Shown: in pieces, positions 9,912 to 19,064 of the stretch | Layout of the letters: every line of letters begins with the position of its first letter | Numbering within the stretch: the first letter of the stretch is position 1 | From: Candidatus Colwellia aromaticivorans | GTDB lineage: Bacteria; Pseudomonadota; Gammaproteobacteria; Enterobacterales; Alteromonadaceae | Direction: 5' to 3' | DNA length: 54,311 nt | Assembly (NCBI RefSeq): GCF_003333305.1 | Contig: NZ_QOLD01000050.1 | Coordinates: forward strand, 1 to 54,311 | Program-made: the position numbers and the translations under genes | The notes under the pieces: generated by a model | Told to the model about the DNA's origin: nothing | Seen by the model: only the letters and a program-made list of their open reading frames with translations | Databases searched by the model: none

Positions 9912-9940
9912 TTTACGTTTACGTAAACTTCCTGTAGAGT
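9912..9940 (+). promoter_or_regulatory. Probable LiuR operator and liu operon promoter
   Basis: TTTACGTTTACGTAAA (9912-9927) has the ACGT-x2-ACGT arrangement reported for LiuR sites in gammaproteobacteria. It overlaps a possible -35 (TTTACG 9912-9917), which is 17 bp from a -10-like TAGAGT (9935-9940). The site is 57 bp before liuR, so LiuR probably controls its own operon. The rest of 9671-9983 holds only the hexamer tract and A/T-rich sequence. Confidence 0.65.
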
Positions 9941-9983
9941 TGTTTCAATCACAAAATTAAGACGAAACAAGTTAAAGAAAATA

Positions 9984-10385
9984 ATGACCCTGATAAACAA
10001 AACAAGCCAAGTAAATTATTCGATTAGTGAATTATCAAAAGAGTTTGATATTACTACTCGTAGTATTCGATTTTATGAAGATGAAGGGCTATTAGCCCCT
10101 ACACGTAAAGGACAAACACGCATTTACAGTCAGCGTGATAAGGTTCGGTTAAAGCTTATTTTACGTGGTAAACGCTTAGGTTTCTCGCTCGGTGAAACAG
10201 GCCGTTTGTTTGAGCTTTATGATGCAGATAAATCCAGCGCTAAACAATTAGCTATTATGATGGAATTAATATCTGAAAAGAAAAACGTTTTAAAACAAAA
10301 GCTTGATGATATCAATGCCATTTTAATCGAATTGGATGACATAGAAAATAACTGCCAAAAAATACTAACGACATTAACAACATAA
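9984..10385 (+). CDS. liuR: LiuR, MerR-family regulator of branched-chain amino acid degradation
   Basis: This 133-residue MerR-type regulator has an N-terminal winged helix-turn-helix (YSISELSKEFDITTRSIRFY, then EDEGLLAPTRKGQTRIYS) and a C-terminal coiled-coil dimerisation helix (about residues 85-130). There are no clustered metal-binding cysteines, which argues against a metal sensor. It is the first gene of the leucine/isovalerate operon, 21 nt before liuA, as is usual for LiuR. Known LiuR proteins respond to a pathway CoA intermediate; the ligand cannot be read here. The ACGT-type operator at 9912 fits autoregulation. Confidence 0.92.
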   Translation: MTLINKTSQVNYSISELSKEFDITTRSIRFYEDEGLLAPTRKGQTRIYSQRDKVRLKLILRGKRLGFSLGETGRLFELYDADKSSAKQLAIMMELISEKKNVLKQKLDDINAILIELDDIENNCQKILTTLTT

Positions 10386-10406
10386 AACACTATATAGGAA
10401 TAAAAC

Positions 10407-11576
10407 ATGATTTCTCAATTTAGCTCACTTAACTTTAATTTAGGTGAAACTGTCGACATGATACGCGATACCGTCAATGCTTTTTCTCGTGATGAAATAG
10501 CACCACGTGCTGCACAGATTGATATTGATAATGAATTTCCAAATGATTTATGGCGTAAATTTGGTGATTTAGGTCTATTAGGAATGACCGTTGAAGAACA
10601 ATATGGTGGTTCTGATTTAGGCTATTTAGAGCATATGGTAGCAATGCAAGAGATAAGTCGCGCATCTGCTTCTGTTGGCTTAAGTTATGGTGCTATGTCT
10701 AACTTATGCTTAAACCAATTAAGTAAAAATGGTTCTCATGAACAAAAAATGAAGTATTTACCTAAACTTTGTTCTGGTGAACATATTGGTGCATTAGCAA
10801 TGAGTGAACCTAATGCCGGTAGTGATGTGGTCAGTATGAAACTCTCTGCCAAAAAAGAGGGTGATAAATACATACTTAATGGTAACAAAATGTGGATCAC
10901 CAATGGACCCGACGCTAATGTTTATGTGATTTATGCTAAAACAGATACCAGTGCGGGCTCAAAAGGTATTACTGCCTTTATTGTTGAACGTGATTACCCT
11001 GGATTTTCTCGTCATCAAAAATTAGATAAATTAGGTATGCGTGGCTCAAATACTTGTGAATTAGTATTTCAAGACTGTGAAGTGCCTGCGGAAAACATTT
11101 TAGGTCAAGAAGGTAAAGGTGTACGTGTATTGATGTCAGGCCTAGATTATGAGCGCTTAGTACTTTCTGGTGGTCCTTTAGGTATCATGGATGCTTGTAT
11201 GGATCTCGTTGTTCCTTATATTCATGACAGACAACAATTTGGTCAAGCTATCGGTGAATTTCAACTTATTCAGGGTAAGATTGCTGATATGTATACTCAA
11301 ATGAATGCCGCTAAATCATATGCTTACATGTGTGCATTAGCAGCCGATCGTGGTGAATCAACGCGAAAAGATTCCGCTGCTGTTATTTTATATTCTGCCG
11401 AATTAGCAACAAAGATGGCATTAGATGCCATTCAGCTACTTGGTGGTAATGGCTATATCAATGAATTTCCAGCGGGTCGTTTATTACGTGACGCTAAATT
11501 ATACGAAATTGGTGCTGGTACTTCAGAGATACGTCGTATGCTGATAGGTCGTGAGTTATTCAACGAATCTATGTAG
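10407..11576 (+). CDS. liuA: Isovaleryl-CoA dehydrogenase
   Basis: This 389-residue acyl-CoA dehydrogenase oxidises isovaleryl-CoA to 3-methylcrotonyl-CoA in leucine degradation, passing electrons to ETF. The catalytic Glu is in the alternative position typical of isovaleryl-CoA dehydrogenase ([17 protein letters not shown]). The C-terminal motif is [17 protein letters not shown], with Gly where MCAD has Glu. Other landmarks are [24 protein letters not shown] and [17 protein letters not shown] precedes the ATG. It follows liuR directly. A 310-bp spacer rich in inverted repeats separates it from liuB. Confidence 0.96.
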   Translation: MISQFSSLNFNLGETVDMIRDTVNAFSRDEIAPRAAQIDIDNEFPNDLWRKFGDLGLLGMTVEEQYGGSDLGYLEHMVAMQEISRASASVGLSYGAMSNLCLNQLSKNGSHEQKMKYLPKLCSGEHIGALAMSEPNAGSDVVSMKLSAKKEGDKYILNGNKMWITNGPDANVYVIYAKTDTSAGSKGITAFIVERDYPGFSRHQKLDKLGMRGSNTCELVFQDCEVPAENILGQEGKGVRVLMSGLDYERLVLSGGPLGIMDACMDLVVPYIHDRQQFGQAIGEFQLIQGKIADMYTQMNAAKSYAYMCALAADRGESTRKDSAAVILYSAELATKMALDAIQLLGGNGYINEFPAGRLLRDAKLYEIGAGTSEIRRMLIGRELFNESM

Positions 11577-11683
11577 TAATTCATCTGGTTGCTGTACAGC
11601 CTAATTAATTCGTCAAAAGTACTCATTGATAATTATCAACTCCGTGCTTTTTCCTTTTAATAAAACCGTACAGCTAACCGCTG

Positions 11684-11720
11684 AATCACTACTACTTAAG
11701 TAACTTAAGTAGTAGTGATT
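11684..11720. repeat. Perfect 18-bp inverted repeat (37-bp palindrome)
   Basis: Two exactly complementary 18-base arms (AATCACTACTACTTAAGT and its reverse complement) flank a single central base. RNA from this tract would form a strong hairpin downstream of liuA. Neither strand has a following U run, so it is not a canonical intrinsic terminator. It could stabilise the upstream mRNA or cause pausing. Confidence 0.85.
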
Positions 11721-11740
11721 AAACAAATAATGAGTTAACC

Positions 11741-11863
11741 AGTGATAGCTTGTTTTGCAGCAAGTTAGTTCTAATACAAGGCAAAAAAGCGGAGTTGACG
11801 TTAGTCAATGAGCATTTTTCAACGCAGTATTAGAGCTCAATAGCAAAAAAACAAGCTATTACT
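11741..11863. mobile_element. MITE-like inverted-repeat element C between liuA and liuB
   Basis: This 123-bp non-coding element has imperfect terminal arms of about 37 bp (AGTGATAGCTTGTTTT.. and ..AAAACAAGCTATTACT); matching TCTAATAC / GTATTAGA blocks lie inside each arm. The core includes GTCAATGAGCATTTTTCAACG. Only one copy is seen in the window. The terminal symmetry suggests a miniature transposable element; no target-site duplication was confirmed. Confidence 0.6.
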
Positions 11864-11886
11864 AACTAATTAAAAGGCTTTCTCCC

Positions 11887-13494
11887 GTGGCAAAAATAAT
11901 AAGTAAGATAAACACTCGCAGCCAAGATTTCTTAGACAATGCTGCACATATGCAAACCCAAGTTGATGATTTACGAGAAAAGCTAAGTGAAATCAAACTT
12001 GGCGGTGGCGAAAAATCTCGTGAGCGACACATTGGACGTGGTAAGTTATTACCAAGAGACAGAGTAAATGCTTTACTTGACGATGGCTCAGCATTTTTAG
12101 AGTTTTCACAACTTGCGGCCTATAAAGTTTACGATGAAAACGTGCCTAGTGCCGGGATTATCACTGGTATAGGCCGAGTTGCAGGGCAAGAGTGTGTTAT
12201 TGTTGCCAATGATGCCACGGTTAAAGGCGGTACTTATTACCCGCTTACAGTAAAAAAACATCTTAGAGCACAAGCTATTGCTCAAGAGAACAACTTACCT
12301 TGTATTTATTTAGTAGACTCTGGTGGTGCAAACCTACCAAATCAAGATGACGTATTTCCTGACAAAGAACATTTTGGTCGTATTTTCTTTAACCAAGCCA
12401 ATATGTCTGCCAATAACATTCCTCAAGTTGCCGTTGTTATGGGTTCTTGTACAGCAGGCGGTGCTTATGTTCCTGCAATGGCCGATGAATCTATTATTGT
12501 TAAAGAACAAGGGACTATATTTCTAGCTGGTCCTCCACTCGTAAAAGCAGCTACGGGTGAAGTAGTCAGCGCTGAAGATCTTGGTGGTGCAGATGTACAT
12601 TGTCGTACTTCAGGTGTTACCGATCATTACGCACAAAACGATCATCATGCACTTGAAATAGCTCGATCTGCCGTTGATAACTTAAATAGAGTCAAACCAG
12701 TAACTATAGATTTCCAGGAAGTTATTGAACCAGCATATCCAACTGAAGATGTTTACGGAATTATTCCTAAAGATACCCGCCAGCCTTTTGATGTACGTGA
12801 AATTATTGCTCGTATTGTTGATGGCAGTGACTTTCACGAGTTTAAAGCCCTTTATGGCAGCACCTTAGTTTGTGGTTATGCCAATATTTACGGCTACCCC
12901 GTTGGTATTGTTGCCAATAATGGTGTTTTATTTGGTGAGTCTGCCGAAAAAGGTGCTCATTTTATTCAACTATGTGCACAACGTAAAATCCCACTGGTAT
13001 TTTTACAAAACATTACCGGCTTTATGGTTGGTAAACAGTACGAGTCAGGTGGTATCGCTAAGCATGGTGCAAAAATGGTAACTGCTGTTGCAACAGCACA
13101 AGTACCGAAATTTACTATCTTAATTGGTGGTAGCTTTGGTGCAGGCAACTATGGCATGTGTGGACGAGCGTATGATCCTCGCTTCTTATTTATGTGGCCA
13201 AACTCTCGTATTTCAGTAATGGGTGGCGAGCAAGCTGCTGGCGTTTTGGCACAAGTAACACGTGATAAAAAAGAAAAATTAGGTGAAACTTGGAGCGAAG
13301 CCGACGAGCAAAGCTTTAAACAACCTATCATCGATAACTATGAACACCAAGGTCACCCTTATTACGCCTCAGCGCGATTATGGGATGATGGTGTTATCGA
13401 CCCTGCTGATACTAGACAAGTGTTAGGTTTAGCTATTTCAGCCTCATTAAACAAAACAATTGAAGATACTAAGTTTGGCATCTTCCGTATGTAA
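11887..13494 (+). CDS. liuB: 3-methylcrotonyl-CoA carboxylase, carboxyltransferase (beta) subunit
   Basis: This 535-residue biotin-dependent carboxyltransferase transfers CO2 from carboxybiotin on LiuD to 3-methylcrotonyl-CoA. It has both crotonase-like halves of the family: [19 protein letters not shown] and [19 protein letters not shown] in the N half, then [16 protein letters not shown] and [20 protein letters not shown] in the C half. Full length matches MCCB. The start is GTG at 11887 with only a poor ribosome site, possibly because repeat elements occupy the leader. The TAA stop is directly abutted by a family B element. Confidence 0.96.
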   Translation: MAKIISKINTRSQDFLDNAAHMQTQVDDLREKLSEIKLGGGEKSRERHIGRGKLLPRDRVNALLDDGSAFLEFSQLAAYKVYDENVPSAGIITGIGRVAGQECVIVANDATVKGGTYYPLTVKKHLRAQAIAQENNLPCIYLVDSGGANLPNQDDVFPDKEHFGRIFFNQANMSANNIPQVAVVMGSCTAGGAYVPAMADESIIVKEQGTIFLAGPPLVKAATGEVVSAEDLGGADVHCRTSGVTDHYAQNDHHALEIARSAVDNLNRVKPVTIDFQEVIEPAYPTEDVYGIIPKDTRQPFDVREIIARIVDGSDFHEFKALYGSTLVCGYANIYGYPVGIVANNGVLFGESAEKGAHFIQLCAQRKIPLVFLQNITGFMVGKQYESGGIAKHGAKMVTAVATAQVPKFTILIGGSFGAGNYGMCGRAYDPRFLFMWPNSRISVMGGEQAAGVLAQVTRDKKEKLGETWSEADEQSFKQPIIDNYEHQGHPYYASARLWDDGVIDPADTRQVLGLAISASLNKTIEDTKFGIFRM

Positions 13495-13652
13495 TACCAA
13501 TTACACTAACTAAGTGATCATTTTCAAATGGCTTAAATATCCAATAACATCGTTGCTTTCAATCCTAATAGCCAGCTATTAGTCAATTAAGCGCCTTGTT
13601 CTTGAAAATTTATTCTCATTGAATTCTGTAACCTTAATTAATGTAAATGGTA
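13495..13652 (+). mobile_element. MITE-like element, family B copy B1
   Basis: This 158-bp non-coding element has ends TACCAATTACACTAA and TTAATTAATGTAAATGGTA. Its internal block AATATCCAATAACATCGTTG and following bases also occur at 42458-42614. The right end matches the end of the IS630-type transposase remnant at 24940-24957 in 17 of 18 positions. It begins at the base after the liuB stop codon and separates liuB from liuC inside the operon. Confidence 0.85.
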
Positions 13653-13697
13653 TAACCGTTATTTACCCGTACAGAACAAAGGTAGAGCGTACTGATT

Positions 13698-14486
13698 ATG
13701 AATACCAATAACGACACGGTTTTATTAGAAGTTGATGAGCAAGGTATTGCCACCGTTACTTTGAACAATCCTGAAAAACACAATGCTTTTGATGATGCCA
13801 TCATTAAACAGTTAACTGATATTTTCAATGACATCAGTAAGCGCGATGACATTAGCATTATGATTTTAGCCTCAAACGGCAAAAGTTTTAGTGCAGGTGC
13901 TGACTTAGGTTGGATGAAGCGTATGGCAGGTTACTCATATGAAGATAACTTGAAAGATGCCAACGCGTTAGCGCAAATGTTGAAAGCATTAAACTTTCTG
14001 CCACAAACGACTATCGCCAAGATTCAAGGGGCCGCTTTTGGTGGTGCTGTTGGGCTAGCTAGCTGTTGCGATATTGTTATCGCTAGCACTAAAGCAAGCT
14101 TTTGTTTAAGCGAAGTCAAGTTGGGCTTAATACCCGCAACTATCAGCCCTTATGTCGTTGATGCTATCGGTTTAAAAGCCAGCCGCCGTTACTTTCAAAC
14201 TGCCGAACGTTTCTTTGCTGACAAAGCACATCAGCTTGGCTTAGTGGATGAAATGGTCGCGCCTGAGGAGTTGACTGATGAAGTTAACAACATGGTAGCC
14301 AAGTTATTAGCTAATGGTAGCCAAGCTAGACGACAGGCAAAAAAACTTAGCCAAGATGTCGCCTTTCAAACAATTAATGAAAACTTACTCAGAGACACTA
14401 GTGAGCGCATAGCAGCTATTCGCGTATCAACTGAAGGACAGGAAGGCTTAACCGCTTTTTTTGAAAAAAGAACGCCTAACTGGTAA
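13698..14486 (+). CDS. liuC: 3-methylglutaconyl-CoA hydratase
   Basis: This 262-residue crotonase of the AUH type hydrates 3-methylglutaconyl-CoA to HMG-CoA. The oxyanion-hole motif is SFSAGADLGWM. The first-Glu loop reads GGAVGLASCCD and lacks the classical Glu, while the second reads SEVKLGLIPATISPYV, a combination characteristic of LiuC/AUH and different from the hydratase at 4743. It lies between the two carboxylase subunit genes, the standard liu order. Inserted element B1 lies 45 nt before the start, and GGTAGAG is the likely ribosome site. Confidence 0.94.
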   Translation: MNTNNDTVLLEVDEQGIATVTLNNPEKHNAFDDAIIKQLTDIFNDISKRDDISIMILASNGKSFSAGADLGWMKRMAGYSYEDNLKDANALAQMLKALNFLPQTTIAKIQGAAFGGAVGLASCCDIVIASTKASFCLSEVKLGLIPATISPYVVDAIGLKASRRYFQTAERFFADKAHQLGLVDEMVAPEELTDEVNNMVAKLLANGSQARRQAKKLSQDVAFQTINENLLRDTSERIAAIRVSTEGQEGLTAFFEKRTPNW

Positions 14487-14558
14487 ACCAAATAAGCGTC
14501 CAATTACCCCCTTACTCAGTGATACTAAGTGATACTAAAAGAATAAAAGGATATATAA

Positions 14559-16604
14559 ATGTTCAGTAAAATTTTAATTGCCAACCGTGGTGAAATTGCC
14601 TGCCGTATTATTAAAACAGCCAAACAGATGGGTGTATTAACCGTTGCCGTTTATTCAGATGCCGACAAAGATTCATTGCATGTTCATATGGCGGATGAAG
14701 CCGTTTACATTGGGCCATCGCCATCACGCGAAAGCTATTTACTCGGTGATAAAGTCATCGCTGCTGCCAAACAAACAGGGGCTCAAGCGATTCATCCTGG
14801 TTATGGTTTCTTATCTGAAAATGCTGATTTTTGTCGTAACTGTGCCACTGAAAATATTGTATTTATAGGCCCTCCTGTCGGTGCCATTGAAGCGATGGGT
14901 TCAAAATCTGCCGCTAAAAACATTATGGAAAAAGCCAATGTGCCTTTAGTGCCTGGTTACCATGGTGATAATCAGTCTCGCGATATAATTAAAAAAGCCG
15001 CTGACGACATGGGCTATCCTGTACTATTAAAAGCCACAGCAGGTGGCGGTGGTAAAGGAATGCGCCAAGTTTGGAGCGAAGCAGAATTCGATGAAGGTTT
15101 AGAAGCAGCAAAACGTGAATCAATGTCATCATTTGGTGATGACACCATGTTAGTTGAAAAGTATTTAACGCAACCTCGTCATGTTGAGATACAAGTATTT
15201 TGTGATAATCATGACAATGCTGTTTATTTATTTGAACGTGATTGCTCAGTCCAGCGTCGGCATCAAAAAGTAATTGAAGAAGCTCCTGCTTTCAGTATGA
15301 GTGAAGAATTACGCGCTAAAATGGGCGAATCGGCAATTCAATCTGCCCAAGCTATAGGTTATCAAGGTGCTGGTACCGTTGAATTTTTACTTGATTTTGA
15401 CGGCTCTTTCTATTTCATGGAAATGAACACTCGCTTACAAGTTGAGCACCCTGTTACTGAAATGATCAGTGGGCAAGATTTAGTAGAATGGCAATTACGC
15501 GTAGCCGCTGGTGAATTTCTTCCAAAAACACAAGATCAACTCGTTCTTAATGGTCATGCTTTTGAAGCACGTATTTATGCAGAAGATCCTAATAACGACT
15601 TCTTACCTGCAACAGGAAAGTTGAGTCTATTAAAAACCCCAATTGAGAGCGAGCATGTTCGTATAGATACCGGTGTTCGCCAAGGCGATGACGTTAGTGT
15701 GTATTACGATCCTATGATTGCTAAATTAATTGTCTGGGATGAAAATCGTGAAAAAGCACTGCAGCGCTTAGCAAAAGCATTGAGTGAGTATCGTATTAAT
15801 GGTGTCGTCACTAATATTGACTTTCTTTATAACTTAGCAACATCAGCACCTTTTAAAGCGGCTGATATTGATACTGGTTTTATTGAAAAAAATCATGACC
15901 TGATTTTCCATAATAATGAAAAACCTTTAGTTAATGAGTTACCTATAGCAGCTTTATTTCTTATTCTATCTAAAGAAAACAAAGCAAAACAACAAGCGCA
16001 ACAAAGTAATGACCCTCATTCACCTTGGTATAATGCTAATGCATGGCGTCTAAATGAAGCTAATTTACATACCCTAGTCCTAGCGCACAATGATACTGAG
16101 TACTCGGTAACGGTTGAACAAAAGCGCAAAGGTAATGATGCCTATTATTCAATTGATGTAAATGGTGAAAAATTTGACTGCCAAGGCGAGATATTAACGA
16201 CACCACATAATGATGACACAATAGTAGCGACTATTAACGGACATCGTAGCCAAACTACCTTTAATCATTTTGAAAATACCATTAGCCTATACAGAACTAA
16301 TGGCGTATTAAATTTTACCCAACTATTACCTGACTGTGGTCAGAATGATGATGATGACAATCATGGTGGTTTAGCGGCGCCAATGAATGGCACCATGGTC
16401 AGCGTGTTAGTTAAAGCTGGCGAACAAGTTAGTAAAGGTCAAGCTCTAGTGATCATGGAAGCGATGAAAATGGAACATACTATCAAAGCGCCAAGTGACG
16501 GCACTATTGATGAGATATTTTTCCATGAAGGTGACATGGTTGATGGCGGTGCTGAGTTATTAGCTTTTACTGCACAAGAAAATACTAGCGAAGAATCGGA
16601 GTAA
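14559..16604 (+). CDS. liuD: 3-methylcrotonyl-CoA carboxylase, biotin-carrying (alpha) subunit
   Basis: This 681-residue protein has three parts. First is biotin carboxylase (about residues 1-445: [27 protein letters not shown], glycine-rich [22 protein letters not shown]). Next is a linker/BT domain. Last is a C-terminal biotinyl domain with the biotinylated Lys in [10 protein letters not shown]. With LiuB it carboxylates 3-methylcrotonyl-CoA using ATP and bicarbonate. Length fits MCCA. AAAAGG lies upstream of the ATG, 72 nt after liuC. liuE follows after only 2 nt, indicating translational coupling. Confidence 0.96.
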   Translation: MFSKILIANRGEIACRIIKTAKQMGVLTVAVYSDADKDSLHVHMADEAVYIGPSPSRESYLLGDKVIAAAKQTGAQAIHPGYGFLSENADFCRNCATENIVFIGPPVGAIEAMGSKSAAKNIMEKANVPLVPGYHGDNQSRDIIKKAADDMGYPVLLKATAGGGGKGMRQVWSEAEFDEGLEAAKRESMSSFGDDTMLVEKYLTQPRHVEIQVFCDNHDNAVYLFERDCSVQRRHQKVIEEAPAFSMSEELRAKMGESAIQSAQAIGYQGAGTVEFLLDFDGSFYFMEMNTRLQVEHPVTEMISGQDLVEWQLRVAAGEFLPKTQDQLVLNGHAFEARIYAEDPNNDFLPATGKLSLLKTPIESEHVRIDTGVRQGDDVSVYYDPMIAKLIVWDENREKALQRLAKALSEYRINGVVTNIDFLYNLATSAPFKAADIDTGFIEKNHDLIFHNNEKPLVNELPIAALFLILSKENKAKQQAQQSNDPHSPWYNANAWRLNEANLHTLVLAHNDTEYSVTVEQKRKGNDAYYSIDVNGEKFDCQGEILTTPHNDDTIVATINGHRSQTTFNHFENTISLYRTNGVLNFTQLLPDCGQNDDDDNHGGLAAPMNGTMVSVLVKAGEQVSKGQALVIMEAMKMEHTIKAPSDGTIDEIFFHEGDMVDGGAELLAFTAQENTSEESE

Positions 16605-16606
16605 TT

Positions 16607-17533
16607 ATGTTATCAAGCAAATTACCACAACAAGTAAAAGTTGTTGAAGTAGGTCCTAGAGACGGTCTGCAAAATGAAGCGATCCCCGTTAGTGCCAATG
16701 ATAAAATTAATCTGATAGAAAAACTTAGCGATGCTGGCGTTAGTTATATTGAAAGTGGCAGCTTTGTTTCACCTAAATGGGTGCCACAAATGGGCACCTC
16801 TACTGAAGTATTTGAAAAGCTCAATAGAAATAAAGATGTAACCTATGCTGCATTAACACCTAATATGCGTGGTTTTGAGGCCGCATTGGCAGTAAATGCT
16901 GATGAGGTCGCTATTTTCGGCGCAGCATCTGAAAGCTTTAGCCAAAAAAACATAAATTGCTCTATTGAAGAAAGCCTTGCGCGCTTCGCTCCTATTATGG
17001 AAGCCGCTAAAAAAGCTAATATCAAAGTACGTGGTTATGTTTCTTGTGTATTAGGTTGCCCTTATGAAGGTGATATAGAGCCAGAGCAAGTCGCATTAGT
17101 TGCTGAAAAACTACTTGCCATGGGCTGTTATGAAATATCCTTAGGTGACACCGTAGGTGTTGGCAACCCAGCTAGCGTAACAAAAATGATACAAGCCGTT
17201 AGCGCTCGTGTACCGGTAGAAAAGCTAGCCGTGCATTTTCATGATACCTATGGGCAAGCGTTAACAAATATCTACGCGGCATTACAACTAGGCGTTAGTG
17301 TTGTTGACAGCGCTGTTGCGGGTTTAGGCGGCTGTCCTTATGCTAAAGGTGCTTCAGGCAATGTAGCCACTGAAGATGTTGTTTACATGCTTAATGGTTT
17401 GGGTATTACAACAGGGATCGACTTTAATAAATTACTAAAAGCAGGTTGGTTTATTAGTAATAAGTTAGGTAAGGCACCTATCTCTAAAGTATCTAATGCT
17501 TATTTAGCACAGGAAAAAGTTTCCGAAGAATAG
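16607..17533 (+). CDS. liuE: Hydroxymethylglutaryl-CoA lyase
   Basis: This 308-residue TIM-barrel lyase cleaves HMG-CoA to acetoacetate and acetyl-CoA, the last step of leucine breakdown. Signatures are [12 protein letters not shown] (metal-binding Asp, catalytic Arg), [24 protein letters not shown] (metal His pair) and [19 protein letters not shown] with the active-site Cys. Length is normal. It is the last gene of the liu operon, starts 2 nt after liuD, and is followed by two hairpin terminators. Confidence 0.96.
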   Translation: MLSSKLPQQVKVVEVGPRDGLQNEAIPVSANDKINLIEKLSDAGVSYIESGSFVSPKWVPQMGTSTEVFEKLNRNKDVTYAALTPNMRGFEAALAVNADEVAIFGAASESFSQKNINCSIEESLARFAPIMEAAKKANIKVRGYVSCVLGCPYEGDIEPEQVALVAEKLLAMGCYEISLGDTVGVGNPASVTKMIQAVSARVPVEKLAVHFHDTYGQALTNIYAALQLGVSVVDSAVAGLGGCPYAKGASGNVATEDVVYMLNGLGITTGIDFNKLLKAGWFISNKLGKAPISKVSNAYLAQEKVSEE

Positions 17534-17573
17534 CTATTTCTTCACGGAGGATTAAAAAAGATAAGAACGGAAT

Positions 17574-17604
17574 AAAACAGAAGAATCATTTCTTCTGTTT
17601 TTCT
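17574..17604 (+). terminator. Intrinsic terminator of the liu operon
   Basis: The stem AAAACAGAAGA / TCTTCTGTTTT around a 6-nt loop ends in a T-rich tract (TTTTTC), 40 nt after the liuE stop. This is a typical Rho-independent terminator. Confidence 0.8.
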
Positions 17605-17630
17605 TTCTATCTATTAAATTTGCACAAAAT

Positions 17631-17663
17631 AAAATATCGATCGCTTGCGGTCGATATTTTTAT
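17631..17663 (+). terminator. Second hairpin terminator
   Basis: A perfect 10-bp stem AAAATATCGA / TCGATATTTT with a 10-nt loop follows the first terminator and has A and T runs on either side, so it could work in both directions. The remaining 17664-17879 before the patatin gene holds nothing recognisable beyond A/T-rich sequence. Confidence 0.65.
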
Positions 17664-17879
17664 CATTAACATCTGTTGTATCATCGATTCAAGCACAAAC
17701 TCCACTTAACGTTATTTCTCCCTTTTAAGTAGCTACCACCATAACTCTAAAATCAAGAATCATCTTGTTGCCTAATCATTATCTAAAATCTACAAATCAA
17801 ACTAGCGAAAAATCATAAAACATCATACACTTACAATTAAGTGGAGCTGAAAGTAATAGTGTTGGTATAACAATAAATC

Positions 17880-19031
17880 ATGACTAAGAAACGTAACTAT
17901 GTTGCAAGTAAAAATGCTTTAGTACTCACTGGGGGTGGCGCACGTGCTGCATACCAAGTAGGTGTGTTATCAGCAATTGCTAAGTTCATTCCGAGAAACC
18001 ATGGTACTCCCTTTCCTATTCTATGTGGTACCTCAGCAGGTGCTATCAATACCACTGCGTTAGGTTGCTACGCCTCATGTTTTAATTTAGGTGTAAAAAA
18101 ACTAGAATGGATATGGAAACATTTAGACACGGCAAAGATTTATCATAATGATGCCAAAGGTGTTTTTGGTCATATTGGAAAAGGTATGTTAGCGAGTTTT
18201 CAAGCGGACTATGCTAATAAATTACCTCGAAGTTTATTGAATAATGATCCATTAAGACATTTACTCAATTCAGTTATGAATTTTAAACGCATTGACAACA
18301 ATATTTTACGTGGTTATTTGTCAGCCGTTTCAGTAACTGCATCAAGTTATAACACAGGGAATTCTATCAGCTTTTATCAAGCAGAAGATAGCACTCTGCC
18401 ATGGGAAAGAGCAAAACGATGTGGTCAACCAACGCAACTCAATAGCGAACATTTAATGGCATCATCGGCCATACCATTAGTTTTTCCATCAATAAAAATA
18501 AAAAGCGAACATTTTGGTGATGGCTCAGTACATCAATTATCACCACTTAGCCCTGCTATTCATTTGGGTGCTGAACGTATCTTTGTTATCGGCGTAGACC
18601 AACCTAAAGAGCCCTTACATGCCAGTGAAAATAACTCACACCCACCAACAGCTGCAACAATTGCCGGTCATCTATTAGACTCCATATTTGCAGATACGAT
18701 GAATAGTGATTTAGAGCGAATGACGCGCATTAATGAAACGCTAAAATTAATTCCAAAAAGAAAAAAAGACAATATGGAAGGCTTAAAAAATATCGACAGT
18801 TTTATTATTAATCCTAGTCATGATTTTAATGCCATAGCACACAAATACTATTATGATTTACCTTTACCTGTTCGGCTATTGTTACGTAGTGCAGGTATTA
18901 GCGACGATTCTGAATCAAGTATTATTAGTTATCTGTTATTTGAAAAAAACTTTTGTGCTGAATTAATCAAATTAGGGTTTGAAGATGCTTTGGAACAAGA
19001 GAGTCAAATAAAACATTTTTTGCATTTATAA
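17880..19031 (+). CDS. Patatin-like phospholipase family protein
   Basis: This 383-residue patatin-fold serine hydrolase has an oxyanion glycine motif LTGGGARAAYQVG near the N terminus, nucleophile Ser in GTSAGAIN (Gly-x-Ser-x-Gly) and catalytic Asp in FGDGSVHQ: a complete Ser-Asp dyad. It is predicted to hydrolyse acyl ester bonds of lipids. There is no evident signal peptide or C-terminal beta-barrel, so it is not of the secreted PlpD two-domain type. It stands alone after the liu terminators and converges on the antiporter gene. Substrate is unknown. Confidence 0.88.
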   Translation: MTKKRNYVASKNALVLTGGGARAAYQVGVLSAIAKFIPRNHGTPFPILCGTSAGAINTTALGCYASCFNLGVKKLEWIWKHLDTAKIYHNDAKGVFGHIGKGMLASFQADYANKLPRSLLNNDPLRHLLNSVMNFKRIDNNILRGYLSAVSVTASSYNTGNSISFYQAEDSTLPWERAKRCGQPTQLNSEHLMASSAIPLVFPSIKIKSEHFGDGSVHQLSPLSPAIHLGAERIFVIGVDQPKEPLHASENNSHPPTAATIAGHLLDSIFADTMNSDLERMTRINETLKLIPKRKKDNMEGLKNIDSFIINPSHDFNAIAHKYYYDLPLPVRLLLRSAGISDDSESSIISYLLFEKNFCAELIKLGFEDALEQESQIKHFLHL

Positions 19032-19064
19032 GCCACCACCAAAATACACAAACAATTAAAAAGA

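Noticed and set aside
17861..17876. Another family B terminus before the patatin gene (GTTGGTATAAC)
   Set aside because: Only about eight bases match and no partner end or core is found nearby; likewise the TTGGTATA at about 39954.
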